Source of the DNA: Streptomyces niveus
GTDB taxonomy: Bacteria; Actinomycetota; Actinomycetes; Streptomycetales; Streptomycetaceae
Direction: 5' to 3'
Assembly (NCBI RefSeq): GCF_001723055.1
Contig: NZ_MDCR01000013.1
Location: 1-44,679, forward strand
Length of the DNA: 44,679 nt
A model generated the notes under the pieces. That model searched no databases. It had not been told where the DNA came from and saw nothing but the letters and a program-made list of their open reading frames with translations. A program made the translations under genes and the position numbers. This document shows, piece by piece, positions 15,368 to 24,673 of this stretch (position 1 is the first letter of the stretch; every line of letters starts with the position of its first letter).

Positions 15368-16353
15368 GGGCAGCGATCGTCGAAGGTGTCGGCAAGGTGT
15401 CCGTCACCACGGTCCCCGACCCCACCCCGGGCCCGCGCGACGTCGTCGTGTCCGTCGCTTCCTGCGGCATCTGTGGCACCGATCTGCACATCCTCCAGGG
15501 CGAGTTCGCGCCGACCCTGCCGATCCTGCCCGGCCACGAGTTCGCCGGCGAGGTCGTGGGGCTCGGTTCGGAGGTCACGGAGCTGGCGGTGGGCGACAAG
15601 GTCGCCGTCGACCCGTCCCTGTACTGCCACGAGTGCCGCTACTGCCGGGCCGGGCGCGGCAATCTCTGCGACCGGTGGAACGCGATCGGGGTCTCGGTCC
15701 CGGGCGGCGCCGCCGAGTTCGCCGTGGCGCCCGTGGCCAACTGCGTCAAGCTCCCGGACCACATCGACGTACGGGACGCGGCCCTCATCGAGCCGCTGTC
15801 CTGCGCCGTACGCGGTTACGACGTGCTCAGCAGCACGCTCGGCGCCGAGGTGCTGATCTACGGGTCGGGCACGATGGGCCTGATGATGCTGGAGCTGGCC
15901 AAGCGCACCGGCGCCGCCGGCGTCGACATGCTGGACATCAATCCCGAACGTCTGGCCACCGCGTCCAAGCTCGGCTGCTCCCGCGCCGCCGCCTCGGCCG
16001 AGGAGTTCGAGCGGCCGGGCGGCTGGGACTTCGTCATCGACGCGACCGGCAACGCGGGCGCCATCCAGGACGGCCTCGGCCGGGTCGCCAAGGGCGGAAC
16101 GTTCCTTCAGTTCGGGGTCTCCGACTACGCGACGACGGCGGTCATCGAGCCGTACAAGATCTACAACCAGGAGATCACCATCACCGGCTCGATGGCGGTG
16201 CTGCACAGCTACGAGCGGGCCGCCGCGCTGTTCGCCAGCGGGGTCCTGGACCCCGCGGTGTTCATCAGCGACCGGCTGCCGCTGGAGCAGTATCCGGACG
16301 CCATCGAGAAGTTCAAGGCGGGCCAGGGCCGCAAGATCGTGGTGGAGCCGTGA
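15364..16353 (+). CDS. Zinc-dependent polyol (sorbitol/xylitol-type) dehydrogenase
   Basis: This 329-residue medium-chain dehydrogenase should oxidise a polyol to a ketose with NAD(P). Catalytic zinc ligands are C37 (in CGICGTD), H58 and E59 (GHEFAGE). The structural zinc cysteines are C88, C91, C94 and C102. The cofactor turn is YGSGTMGLMML near 165-175, and LDIN is the end of the next strand; the Asp there favours NAD. Similarity is to sorbitol, threonine and xylitol dehydrogenases. Its place between permease and kinase genes, with 4-base overlaps on both sides, implies that the imported polyol is its substrate. Confidence 0.92.
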   Translation: MRAAIVEGVGKVSVTTVPDPTPGPRDVVVSVASCGICGTDLHILQGEFAPTLPILPGHEFAGEVVGLGSEVTELAVGDKVAVDPSLYCHECRYCRAGRGNLCDRWNAIGVSVPGGAAEFAVAPVANCVKLPDHIDVRDAALIEPLSCAVRGYDVLSSTLGAEVLIYGSGTMGLMMLELAKRTGAAGVDMLDINPERLATASKLGCSRAAASAEEFERPGGWDFVIDATGNAGAIQDGLGRVAKGGTFLQFGVSDYATTAVIEPYKIYNQEITITGSMAVLHSYERAAALFASGVLDPAVFISDRLPLEQYPDAIEKFKAGQGRKIVVEP

Positions 16354-17306
16354 CCGACGCTCCCGGCGCGGCGCCGGACCCCCTGCCGGGGCCCGGCGCC
16401 GTCCTGGTGCTGGGTGAGGCGCTGATCGACCTGGTGCCCACCGGCGACGAGGCGGAGGCGCACCTGGCCCAGCCCGGCGGCGCCCCCGCGAACGTGGCGA
16501 CCGGGCTGGCCCGGCTGGCCACGCCGAGCTGGTTCGCCGGCGCCCTCGGGAACGACGGGTTCGCCCGGTCGATCGAGCGGCGGCTGCTGTCGGCGGGAGT
16601 CGAGCTGGGCCTCTGCGCCCGGCCGGACCTCCCCACGGCGCTGGCCGTCGCCGACCCGGGCCCCGACGGCACCGGCTACCACTTCCACCTCCAGTCCACG
16701 GCGACCTTCCAACTGCCCGGACGCATGGACGTCGAGCGCTTCGCCGCCGTGTACGCGGGCGGTCTCGCCGCCGTCGTCGAACCGGCGGCCTCGGCCGTGG
16801 CGGTCACGGCGCGCGCGGCGGCGGCCGGCGGCCCGCTGCTGGTCGTGGACCCGAACGTGCGCGACGACCGCACGCTCGACGCCGCGGACGGCGGCCGCCG
16901 CCTGCGCGAACTGTGCGAGCTGGGCCGGGTCGTGAAGGCCAGCGACGAGGACCTGGCGGCCCTGTGGCCGGACGCGACACCCGACGAGACCTGCCGCAGG
17001 CTGGCCGCCGACGGCCGGCTGGTGGTCCTGACCAGGGGATCGCGGGGGAGTACGGCCTACTCGGCCGACTGCGCCGAACCGGTGTCCGTGCCCGCCACGC
17101 CGGTCGAGGTGGTCAACACCATCGGCGCGGGTGACGCCTTCACGGCGGCCGTGATCACCTGGCTGGTCCCACGCGGCGTTCGCGGCGGCCGGCTGCCGGA
17201 GTTCACCCCAACGCTGCTCCAGGACATGCTGGGCTTCGCCTCGGGGGTGGCCGCCTCCGTGGTCGGGCAGGCCGGCACCGAGCCGTCCCTCCCGGCGCCC
17301 GTCTGA
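16350..17306 (+). CDS. PfkB-family carbohydrate kinase, probable fructokinase
   Basis: This 318-residue ribokinase-fold enzyme has the first PfkB signature as GGAPANVATGLARLA (about residues 45-59) and the second as NTIGAGDAFTAA with the catalytic base D262. DPNVRDD and the VVLTRGSRGS loop are as in fructokinases and 2-keto-3-deoxygluconate kinases. It most likely phosphorylates the ketose made by the dehydrogenase just upstream, giving for example fructose 6-phosphate. It is the last gene of the operon, starting with a GTG that overlaps the dehydrogenase stop, and is followed by a strong hairpin. The exact sugar is inferred from context. Confidence 0.92.
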   Translation: MTDAPGAAPDPLPGPGAVLVLGEALIDLVPTGDEAEAHLAQPGGAPANVATGLARLATPSWFAGALGNDGFARSIERRLLSAGVELGLCARPDLPTALAVADPGPDGTGYHFHLQSTATFQLPGRMDVERFAAVYAGGLAAVVEPAASAVAVTARAAAAGGPLLVVDPNVRDDRTLDAADGGRRLRELCELGRVVKASDEDLAALWPDATPDETCRRLAADGRLVVLTRGSRGSTAYSADCAEPVSVPATPVEVVNTIGAGDAFTAAVITWLVPRGVRGGRLPEFTPTLLQDMLGFASGVAASVVGQAGTEPSLPAPV

Positions 17307-17331
17307 CGCTGCGTCAGTTAGGTACCGCAAC

Positions 17332-17373
17332 GCCCGTGACCGGCAGTGGAGTTGACCACTGCCGGTCGCGGGC
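17332..17373. terminator. Bidirectional hairpin between the polyol operon and the GH1 operon
   Basis: gaccggcagtgg at 17338-17349 pairs perfectly with ccactgccggtc at 17356-17367. The stem extends to 18 base pairs (17332-17373) with one G-T pair and a 6-base loop. It lies between two convergent operons and can stop transcription from both. Confidence 0.8.
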
Positions 17374-17382
17374 CTTCATGGC

Positions 17383-18782
<1,400 letters not shown>

Positions 18783-18786
<4 letters not shown>

Positions 18787-19661
18787 TTCACCGCTCCCGC
18801 CGTCAGACCGGCGACGAGATAGCGCTGGAGAAGGAGGAATCCGGCGACGACGGGGACGCTCACGACGAGCGAGGCCGCCATGATCTGGTTCCAGTACACG
18901 TCGTTCTGGGTGGCGTAGCCTTGGAGACCCACGGCGAGCGTGCGGGTCTCGTCGTTCGTCATGACGGACGCGAAGAGCACTTCACCCCAGGCCGTCATGA
19001 ACGCGTAGACGGAGACGGCCACGATGCCGGGGACCGCGGCCGGCACGACCACCCGGAACAGCGCGCCGAACGGGCCGCAGCCGTCCACCATCGCCGCCTC
19101 GTCCAGATCCTTCGGGATGGAGTCGAAGTACCCGATCAGCATCCAGATGGAGAAGGGCAGCGAGAAGGTCAGATAGGTGAGGATGAGCCCGCCGCGTGAC
19201 CCGTACAGGGCGACGCCGGTGCTGTTGCCGATGTTGACGAAGATCAGGAACAGCGGCAGCAGGAAGAGGATGCCCGGGAACATCTGTGTGGAGAGCACCG
19301 TGACGGTGAAGACGCGCTTGCCCCGGAACCGGTAGCGGCTCACGGCGTACGCCGAGAACACCGCGATCGTCACCGACAGGACCGTCGCCGCGCCCGCCAC
19401 GATCAGCGAGTTCATGAAGTAGTGCGCGAGCGGGACGGTGTCCCAGATGTCGAAGTACGGGCGGACGGTGATCTCGGACGGGATCCACTGGAACTTGCCC
19501 GTCACGTCCTCCAGCGGCTTCAGCGAACTGCTGACCATCACATATACGGGCAGCAGGGCGAAGGCGGTGAGGAACGCCAGGATGATCCGGCGCGTCCAGC
19601 GGAAGGACGCCGGTGGGGCGAGGGGAGATCTGGCCTTGCCGGCCAGGGCCTTAGACGGCAC
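18783..19661 (-). CDS. ABC transporter permease 2 (CebG/MalG-like)
   Basis: A 292-residue membrane subunit with six helices. The EAA loop reads [20 protein letters not shown], and the protein ends GLTAGAVK, a common MalG-type C-terminus. The start codon is GTG at 19661, which overlaps the upstream permease by 11 bases. Its own stop overlaps the GH1 start by 4 bases. It pairs with the permease at 19651-20661 and the lipoprotein at 20672-21988 to form a CUT1-type sugar importer with no dedicated ATPase. Confidence 0.94.
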
Positions 19662-20661
19662 CGGAGCCCTTCCTTCCGCGCGAGGTGGCCACCAGATAGA
19701 CCGCCGTCACCAGCAGCAGGAAGAGCAGCAGCAGGACGGACATCGCGGAGCCCGTACCGAAGTTCCAGGTGACGAACGACGACTGGTAGATATGGATCGA
19801 GATGAGATCGGCCGCCTCCGGCGCCGAGTCGCCGAACAGGACGTACGGCGTGTTGAAGTCGTTGAACGTCCACAGGAACAGCACCAGCACCAGCACCTGG
19901 TTGACCGGCCGCAGCGACGGCAGCGTGATCTTGCGGATCTGCTGCCAGACGCCCGCGCCGTCGATGGACGCCGCCTCGTACAGCTCGCGCGGGATGTTCT
20001 GGAGCCCCGCCATCAGCATCAGGAAGGCGAACGGCCAGGATTTCCAGACCGCGACGACGACGAGCGCGATGAAGCTGTTGTCGCCGATCAGCCAGAAGGA
20101 CGGCTCGTCGGTGAGCCCGAGCTGGTCGTGCAGGACGTGGTTGATCATGCCGTTGTCGCGCTGGAACATGAACGCCCAGGTGATGACGGCGGCGTACACC
20201 GGCAGCGCGTACGGCGTGAGGAAGATGCCGCGCAGCAGGCCCCGGCCCCGGAAGTTCTCCTGGAGCATGACGGCGGCGGCCATGCCGAACAGCCAGGACA
20301 GACCGACCGTGATGACCGTGAAGACACAGGTGACGTAGAAGGAGTGGAGCAGCGCCTCGCCGAGCGGGGCGTCGAAGTCGACGGCGATCTTGTAGTTGTC
20401 GAACGCCCGCCACGGCGCCTTGCCCCAGTTGTTGATGTAGAACTGCGTCAGTTCGCGGAAGCTCATGACGATCCCGATCACCATCGGGACGATGTGCACG
20501 AGCAGTTCGAGCAGGACGGCCGGGAGCAGCAGCAGATAGGGCAGACCGCCCTGGCGGACGCGGTCGGGGAGGCGCGGCAGTCGTCTTCGCCGCGCATCCC
20601 CGCCGCCCTGGTCCGCACCGCTGCCCGATTTCTGTACGGGGGGAGTCACGGTGGACGTCAT
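19651..20661 (-). CDS. ABC transporter permease 1 (CebF/MalF-like)
   Basis: A 336-residue membrane subunit. A basic N-terminus of about 35 residues precedes six helices, beginning with LPYLLLLPAVLLELLVHIVP. The EAA loop is YEAASIDGAGVWQQIRKITL. It starts 10 bases after the lipoprotein stop and ends with TAA, a rare stop codon in this DNA, inside the start of the next permease. The likely cargo is a beta-linked oligosaccharide, by context with the GH1 gene. Confidence 0.94.
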   Translation of the reverse strand: MTSTVTPPVQKSGSGADQGGGDARRRRLPRLPDRVRQGGLPYLLLLPAVLLELLVHIVPMVIGIVMSFRELTQFYINNWGKAPWRAFDNYKIAVDFDAPLGEALLHSFYVTCVFTVITVGLSWLFGMAAAVMLQENFRGRGLLRGIFLTPYALPVYAAVITWAFMFQRDNGMINHVLHDQLGLTDEPSFWLIGDNSFIALVVVAVWKSWPFAFLMLMAGLQNIPRELYEAASIDGAGVWQQIRKITLPSLRPVNQVLVLVLFLWTFNDFNTPYVLFGDSAPEAADLISIHIYQSSFVTWNFGTGSAMSVLLLLFLLLVTAVYLVATSRGRKGSGAV

Positions 20662-20671
20662 GGGCGGTGCC

Positions 20672-21988
20672 TCACTGCTGCATCTGCTGCTGGGCCTTGT
20701 CCAGCCGCTTCTTGACGGACTCGGTGGTCACGGGGGTCCCTGAGGCGGCGTCCGCCCACAGGTCCTTCACGGCGGTGCCGACGGCGGTCTCGAACTGCGA
20801 CTCCTCCGGCACCTGGGGGAGCGGCGCCGCGCTGTTCGCGAGGGTGTCGCGCAGGACCTTCAGATCGGGCGCGGCGAACGCGGGGTCGGCCTGGGCGGCG
20901 GCGACGGGCGGGATGGAACCGTAGGTCTTGTTCAGCAGCTTCTGCTCGGCGTCGCTCGTCATGAACTTGACGAACTTCTTGGCGCCTTCGAGGTTCTTGG
21001 TGTTCTTGAAGACGGCGATGTTGATACCGGCGACCATCGAGTTGACCTGCTTGCCGGTGCCGGGCGCGCCGGAGGGCACGGGTACGGGCGCGGCGCCCCA
21101 GTCCTCGGGCTTCATGCCCTGCGAGGCGAACGTCGACGCGGCGGCCTGCCAGAGAACCATCGCCGTCCGGCCCTTGGCGAAGTCGGTCAGCGACTGGTTC
21201 TGCGCGTACTCCGCGTTGCCCGGAGCGATGATCTTGTCCTTGGCCATGAAGTCGACGTACTGCTTGACGGCGGCCACGTTGCCGTCGGTGGTGAACGTCG
21301 GCTTGCCGGACGCGTCGAAGAAGTTGTCGCCGTGCTGCTGGCCGAGCGCGAAGACCTGGTGGATGTTGTTGGACAGATTGCCGCCCTCGGCGCCCAGCGC
21401 CCACTTGCCGTCCTTGGACAGCTTCTTGCCGTCGGCGACCAGCTCGTCCCAGGTGGCGGGCGGACCGTCGATGCCGGCGTCCGCGAACATCTGCTTGTTG
21501 TAGTAGAGCGCGTACGCGAGTGAGTACAGCGGCACGGCGGCCGGCGGCTGACCGTCGGCGCCGGCGGAGGCGACGGCCGAGTCGACGAAGCGGTCCCGGC
21601 CGCCTATCGCCTCGAAGTTCTTGTCGTCCCACGGCAGCAGCGCGCCGGTCGCCTGGAGCGAGGCGGACCACGTGTTGCCGATGTTCAGTACGTCCGGGCC
21701 CTGCCCGGAGGTGGTGGCGGCCAGGATCCGGGTCAGCAGGTCGGACCACGGGACCACTTCGAGCTTGACCTTGATCCCCGTCTCCTTCTCGAACTTCTTC
21801 AGCTCGGGAGTGAGGATCTTCTTGTCGGCCTCGATGTTGGGGCCCTGGTTGGACGCCCAGTAGGTGAGCGTCTTCGGTGAGTCGTTGCCGCCGCCCTCGT
21901 CGGTGGAGGTACCGCCACCGCATCCGGTGACGCCGGCGGCGAGCGCGGTGGCGAGGGTGATGACTGCTGCGGCTCTGATTCTGCGCAT
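20672..21988 (-). CDS. Sugar ABC transporter substrate-binding lipoprotein
   Basis: This 438-residue lipoprotein has a signal ending in AGVTGC with Cys23, followed by a Gly- and Ser-rich tether. The body is a type-1 extracellular sugar-binding domain (KTLTYWASNQGPNIEADKKI, later PDVLNIGNTWSASLQ and SLAYALYYNKQMFADAG). It is the first gene of a four-gene operon with two permeases and GH1. It is divergent from the ROK regulator, with 140 bases between the starts. The ligand is probably a beta-glucoside or another oligosaccharide that the GH1 enzyme cleaves. Confidence 0.93.
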   Translation of the reverse strand: MRRIRAAAVITLATALAAGVTGCGGGTSTDEGGGNDSPKTLTYWASNQGPNIEADKKILTPELKKFEKETGIKVKLEVVPWSDLLTRILAATTSGQGPDVLNIGNTWSASLQATGALLPWDDKNFEAIGGRDRFVDSAVASAGADGQPPAAVPLYSLAYALYYNKQMFADAGIDGPPATWDELVADGKKLSKDGKWALGAEGGNLSNNIHQVFALGQQHGDNFFDASGKPTFTTDGNVAAVKQYVDFMAKDKIIAPGNAEYAQNQSLTDFAKGRTAMVLWQAAASTFASQGMKPEDWGAAPVPVPSGAPGTGKQVNSMVAGINIAVFKNTKNLEGAKKFVKFMTSDAEQKLLNKTYGSIPPVAAAQADPAFAAPDLKVLRDTLANSAAPLPQVPEESQFETAVGTAVKDLWADAASGTPVTTESVKKRLDKAQQQMQQ

Positions 21989-22042
21989 GGGGTGGCCCCT
22001 TTCCGGGGTGGCTGTGTTCGAGAGTCGAACGCTGCCTCACGG

Positions 22043-22065
22043 CTTAATTTATGTCGTGATTTAAG
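22043..22065. promoter_or_regulatory. Candidate ROK operator in the divergent promoter region
   Basis: An A/T-rich imperfect palindrome with arms CTTAATTTA and TGATTTAAG around TGTCG, 23 bases in all. It stands out in GC-rich surroundings and lies 54 bases from the lipoprotein start and 63 bases from the regulator start. NagC- and XylR-type ROK repressors bind A/T-rich palindromes of this length. One site could control both directions. Confidence 0.6.
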
Positions 22066-22128
22066 AGGTGAGGGAAGGTCGCGTCAAGGTCTGGGACCGG
22101 GGTATGTTGCCTGCTGGGAAGGAGCACC

Positions 22129-23433
22129 ATGGCCGAACGGGACAGAAGAACAGTGCGTGACCTGCGCCGGGGCAACCGGGCGAGGGTGTTGCAACGGTTG
22201 TATTTCGACGGCCCCTTGAGCCGTCAGGAGCTCGGCCCGGCGACCGGCCTGAGTTCAGGTTCCATCAGCAACGTCGTCACCGAACTCGCCGCCGAACGCC
22301 TCCTGGAGGAGGCCGGAGTGGTCGACTCCGACGGCGGCAGGCCGCGCACGCTGCTGCGCGTCGCTCCCGGCGGCGCGCTCCTGATCGGCATCGACATCGG
22401 GGAGACCCGCGTCCGCGTCGAACTCTTCGACCTGTCCCTGACCGAACTCGCCCGCACCGAACGGCTCTTGGCCCAGCACGGCCACGACGTCGAACGCATC
22501 GTCGCGCACGTACGCACCGGCGTCGCCCACGTCCTGCGGGACGCCGGGGCCGACCCCCGCGAACTCCTCGGCATCGGCATCGGCGTCCCCGGCATCATCG
22601 AACGCGACGGCCCCGAGGGCGCCGTCGTGCACGGACAGACCATGGGCTGGGCCGCCGTACCCTTCGAGAGACTGCTGCGCGCCGCCGTCGACGTACCCGC
22701 CGAAGTCCCCCTCTTCATCGACAACGGCGCCAAGACCCTGGGCCAGGCAGAGATGTGGTTCGGCGGCGGCCGGGGCACCGGCACCGCCGCGATCGCCCTC
22801 ATCGGCTCCGGAGTCGGCGCCAGCGTGCTTCACGGCGGCGAAGACGGCACGCTCGACGAGAACCAGCGCAGCAGCGCCCTCGAATGGGGCCACACCACCG
22901 TGCAGTTGAGGGGCCGCCGCTGCCGCTGCGGCTCCATCGGCTGCCTGGAGGCGTACGCGGGCGCCGAGGCGATGCGCGAACGCTGGCAGGAGGCGGGCGG
23001 CCCGCTGCCCGCCGACACCGACGACGAGACGGCCCTCGCGGCCCTGCTGACAGCGGCCTTCCCCCCGCCCGGCGGCCCCGCGCCCGACCCGGTCGCGGTC
23101 TCCCTGCTCGACGAGACGGCGGAGTGCCTGGGTGCGGCCGTCGCCGACCTCATCAACCTGTTCCTGCCCGAACGGGTCCTGCTCGGCGGCTGGGCCGGCC
23201 TCCAGATCGGCCCCCACCTGCTGCCGGACATCCGCCGCTACGCCCGCGAGTACGCGCTGCGCCACACGGGCGCCCGGGCGACGGTGGAACTGGGCCGCCT
23301 GGGCCCGGACGCGGTCACGGTCGGCGCGGCGACGCTCCCGCTGACGGACTTCCTGGCACGCGGGGGGACACGCCCGCTGCCGCCGCCACCGGACAACGCG
23401 CCACCCCCTCGATGGGCGCCGGCGCCGACGTAG
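22129..23433 (+). CDS. ROK-family transcriptional regulator
   Basis: This 434-residue protein has an N-terminal winged helix (about 10-65; SRQELGPATGLSSGSISNVVTELAAERLLEE contains the recognition helix). An actin-like ROK domain follows, with LIGIDIGETRVRVELF at 85-100, LEWGHTTVQ (E252, H255) and the zinc knuckle CRCGSIGCLEA (C265, C267, C272). The residue that is the catalytic Asp in ROK kinases appears as Gly200 in IDNGAKTLG, so it probably binds sugar without phosphorylating it. The last 30 residues are Pro-rich. GGAAGGAG precedes the ATG. It should control the divergent transporter/GH1 operon, with a sugar as inducer. Confidence 0.93.
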   Translation: MAERDRRTVRDLRRGNRARVLQRLYFDGPLSRQELGPATGLSSGSISNVVTELAAERLLEEAGVVDSDGGRPRTLLRVAPGGALLIGIDIGETRVRVELFDLSLTELARTERLLAQHGHDVERIVAHVRTGVAHVLRDAGADPRELLGIGIGVPGIIERDGPEGAVVHGQTMGWAAVPFERLLRAAVDVPAEVPLFIDNGAKTLGQAEMWFGGGRGTGTAAIALIGSGVGASVLHGGEDGTLDENQRSSALEWGHTTVQLRGRRCRCGSIGCLEAYAGAEAMRERWQEAGGPLPADTDDETALAALLTAAFPPPGGPAPDPVAVSLLDETAECLGAAVADLINLFLPERVLLGGWAGLQIGPHLLPDIRRYAREYALRHTGARATVELGRLGPDAVTVGAATLPLTDFLARGGTRPLPPPPDNAPPPRWAPAPT

Positions 23434-23439
23434 CCGGTC

Positions 23440-23516
23440 CCTGTCCTCGAACGCCGGACAGGCTGGAGTGGCCGAACTCGCGGGCATACCCAGCCCGTCC
23501 GGCGATTGAGGACAGG
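23440..23516. repeat. Streptomyces-type intergenic inverted repeat
   Basis: The 27-base arms at 23440-23466 and 23490-23516 are complementary except for a few positions, with a 23-base loop. The arm core (GTCCTCGAACGCCGGACAGG and its partner ending GATTGAGGAC) resembles a family of dispersed repeats that I recall as frequent between Streptomyces genes. It lies between the convergent ROK and LacI genes and can also act as a terminator. Confidence 0.75.
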
Positions 23517-23526
23517 ACCCGGCCGG

Positions 23527-24657
23527 TCAGGCCGAGGCGCGGAGGATCAGGGTGGGTTCGAAGATGACCGAGGTCACCGGGCGGTCCGGGCGGGACAGGC
23601 GGTCCAGCAGCAGGCGGGACATCTCCGCCGCCATGTCCTCCACCGGCTGCCGCACCGTCGTCAGCGGCGGGCGGCAGGACGCCGCCGCCCGGCTGTCGTC
23701 GAAGCCGATCACCGCGACATCGTCAGGCACCCGCCGCCCGCGCTCGCGCAGCACCCGGCACGCGCCCACGGCCATCAGGTCGTTCGCCGCGAACACCCCG
23801 TCCAGGTCCGGCTGTTCGGCGAGCAGCAGCTCCATCGCCGCCGCGCCGCTCTCCTCGGTGAACTCGCCCCCGGCGACCGGGACGTACGGATGCCCGTGCC
23901 GGGCCATCGTGTCCCGGAAGCCCGTCAGCCGGTCCTGCCCCGCGGGTACGTCCAGCGGGCCCGCGATCGTCGCGATCCGGCGGCAGCCCCGGGCGAGCAG
24001 ATGCTCGGCGGCCAGCCGGGCGCCGTCCTGGTGGGCGAGGTCGACGTAGCTGATTCGTACCGGACGGGCAGGGCGCGCGTACAGCACGGCGGGCAGACCG
24101 GCGTCCGTGATCAGCGCGGGCAGCGGGTCCTCGGCGTGCGTCGAGACGACCAGCGCGCCGTCGGCGCTGCCCTGACGGAGGTACGACACCACCTCGTCCC
24201 GCGCGCGCGAGGTCTCGGCGAACATCAGCACCGGGTGAATCCCCTGCGGGCGCAGGAAGTTGACGACACCGGTCACCACCCGCCCGAAGAACGGGTCGGC
24301 GAAGACGTCGGTCATGAAGGAGCCCACGCCGCCGTCGAACCCGGCGCTCCGCCCGTCGCCTACACGGCTCCCCGTGGCCTCGGCGGGCCCCGCCGTCGCG
24401 GCGACCGGCGGCGGATCGTCCCCGGCGCCCGACACCACGAGGGCGATCGAGTCGGCCTTGCGGGTGACCAGCGAGCGGGCCGCGCGGTTCGGCGTGTAAC
24501 CCGTGACGGCCACCGCGTCCCGTACGGCCGCCTGGATCACCGGGTCGACGTTGCGCACGCCGTTGATGACGCGCGAGACGGTGGCACGCGAGACTCCGGC
24601 CGCCTTGGCGACGTCCTCCAGCGTGGGCGCGCCGACCGCTCGTGCATCCTCCGTCAT
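23527..24657 (-). CDS. LacI-family transcriptional regulator, probable master of the GGAGAGCGCTCTCC regulon
   Basis: This 376-residue regulator has a LacI helix-turn-helix at 12-35 (PTLEDVAKAAGVSRATVSRV), the hinge region (NRAARSLVTRKADS) and a periplasmic-binding-protein-like effector domain. It is about 35 residues longer than usual because of an insert rich in Gly, Ala and Pro at about 77-117, between the first strand (SIALVVS) and FADPFFGRV. The GGAGAGCGCTCTCC palindrome lies 22 bases upstream of its ATG, inside the end of the GH3 gene, which suggests autoregulation. The same palindrome precedes that GH3 gene, the DUF1996 gene and the GH-A gene. The inducer is probably an oligosaccharide released by those enzymes. 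Confidence 0.94.
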   Translation of the reverse strand: MTEDARAVGAPTLEDVAKAAGVSRATVSRVINGVRNVDPVIQAAVRDAVAVTGYTPNRAARSLVTRKADSIALVVSGAGDDPPPVAATAGPAEATGSRVGDGRSAGFDGGVGSFMTDVFADPFFGRVVTGVVNFLRPQGIHPVLMFAETSRARDEVVSYLRQGSADGALVVSTHAEDPLPALITDAGLPAVLYARPARPVRISYVDLAHQDGARLAAEHLLARGCRRIATIAGPLDVPAGQDRLTGFRDTMARHGHPYVPVAGGEFTEESGAAAMELLLAEQPDLDGVFAANDLMAVGACRVLRERGRRVPDDVAVIGFDDSRAAASCRPPLTTVRQPVEDMAAEMSRLLLDRLSRPDRPVTSVIFEPTLILRASA

Positions 24658-24673
24658 GAGCGCATTTATAGCA

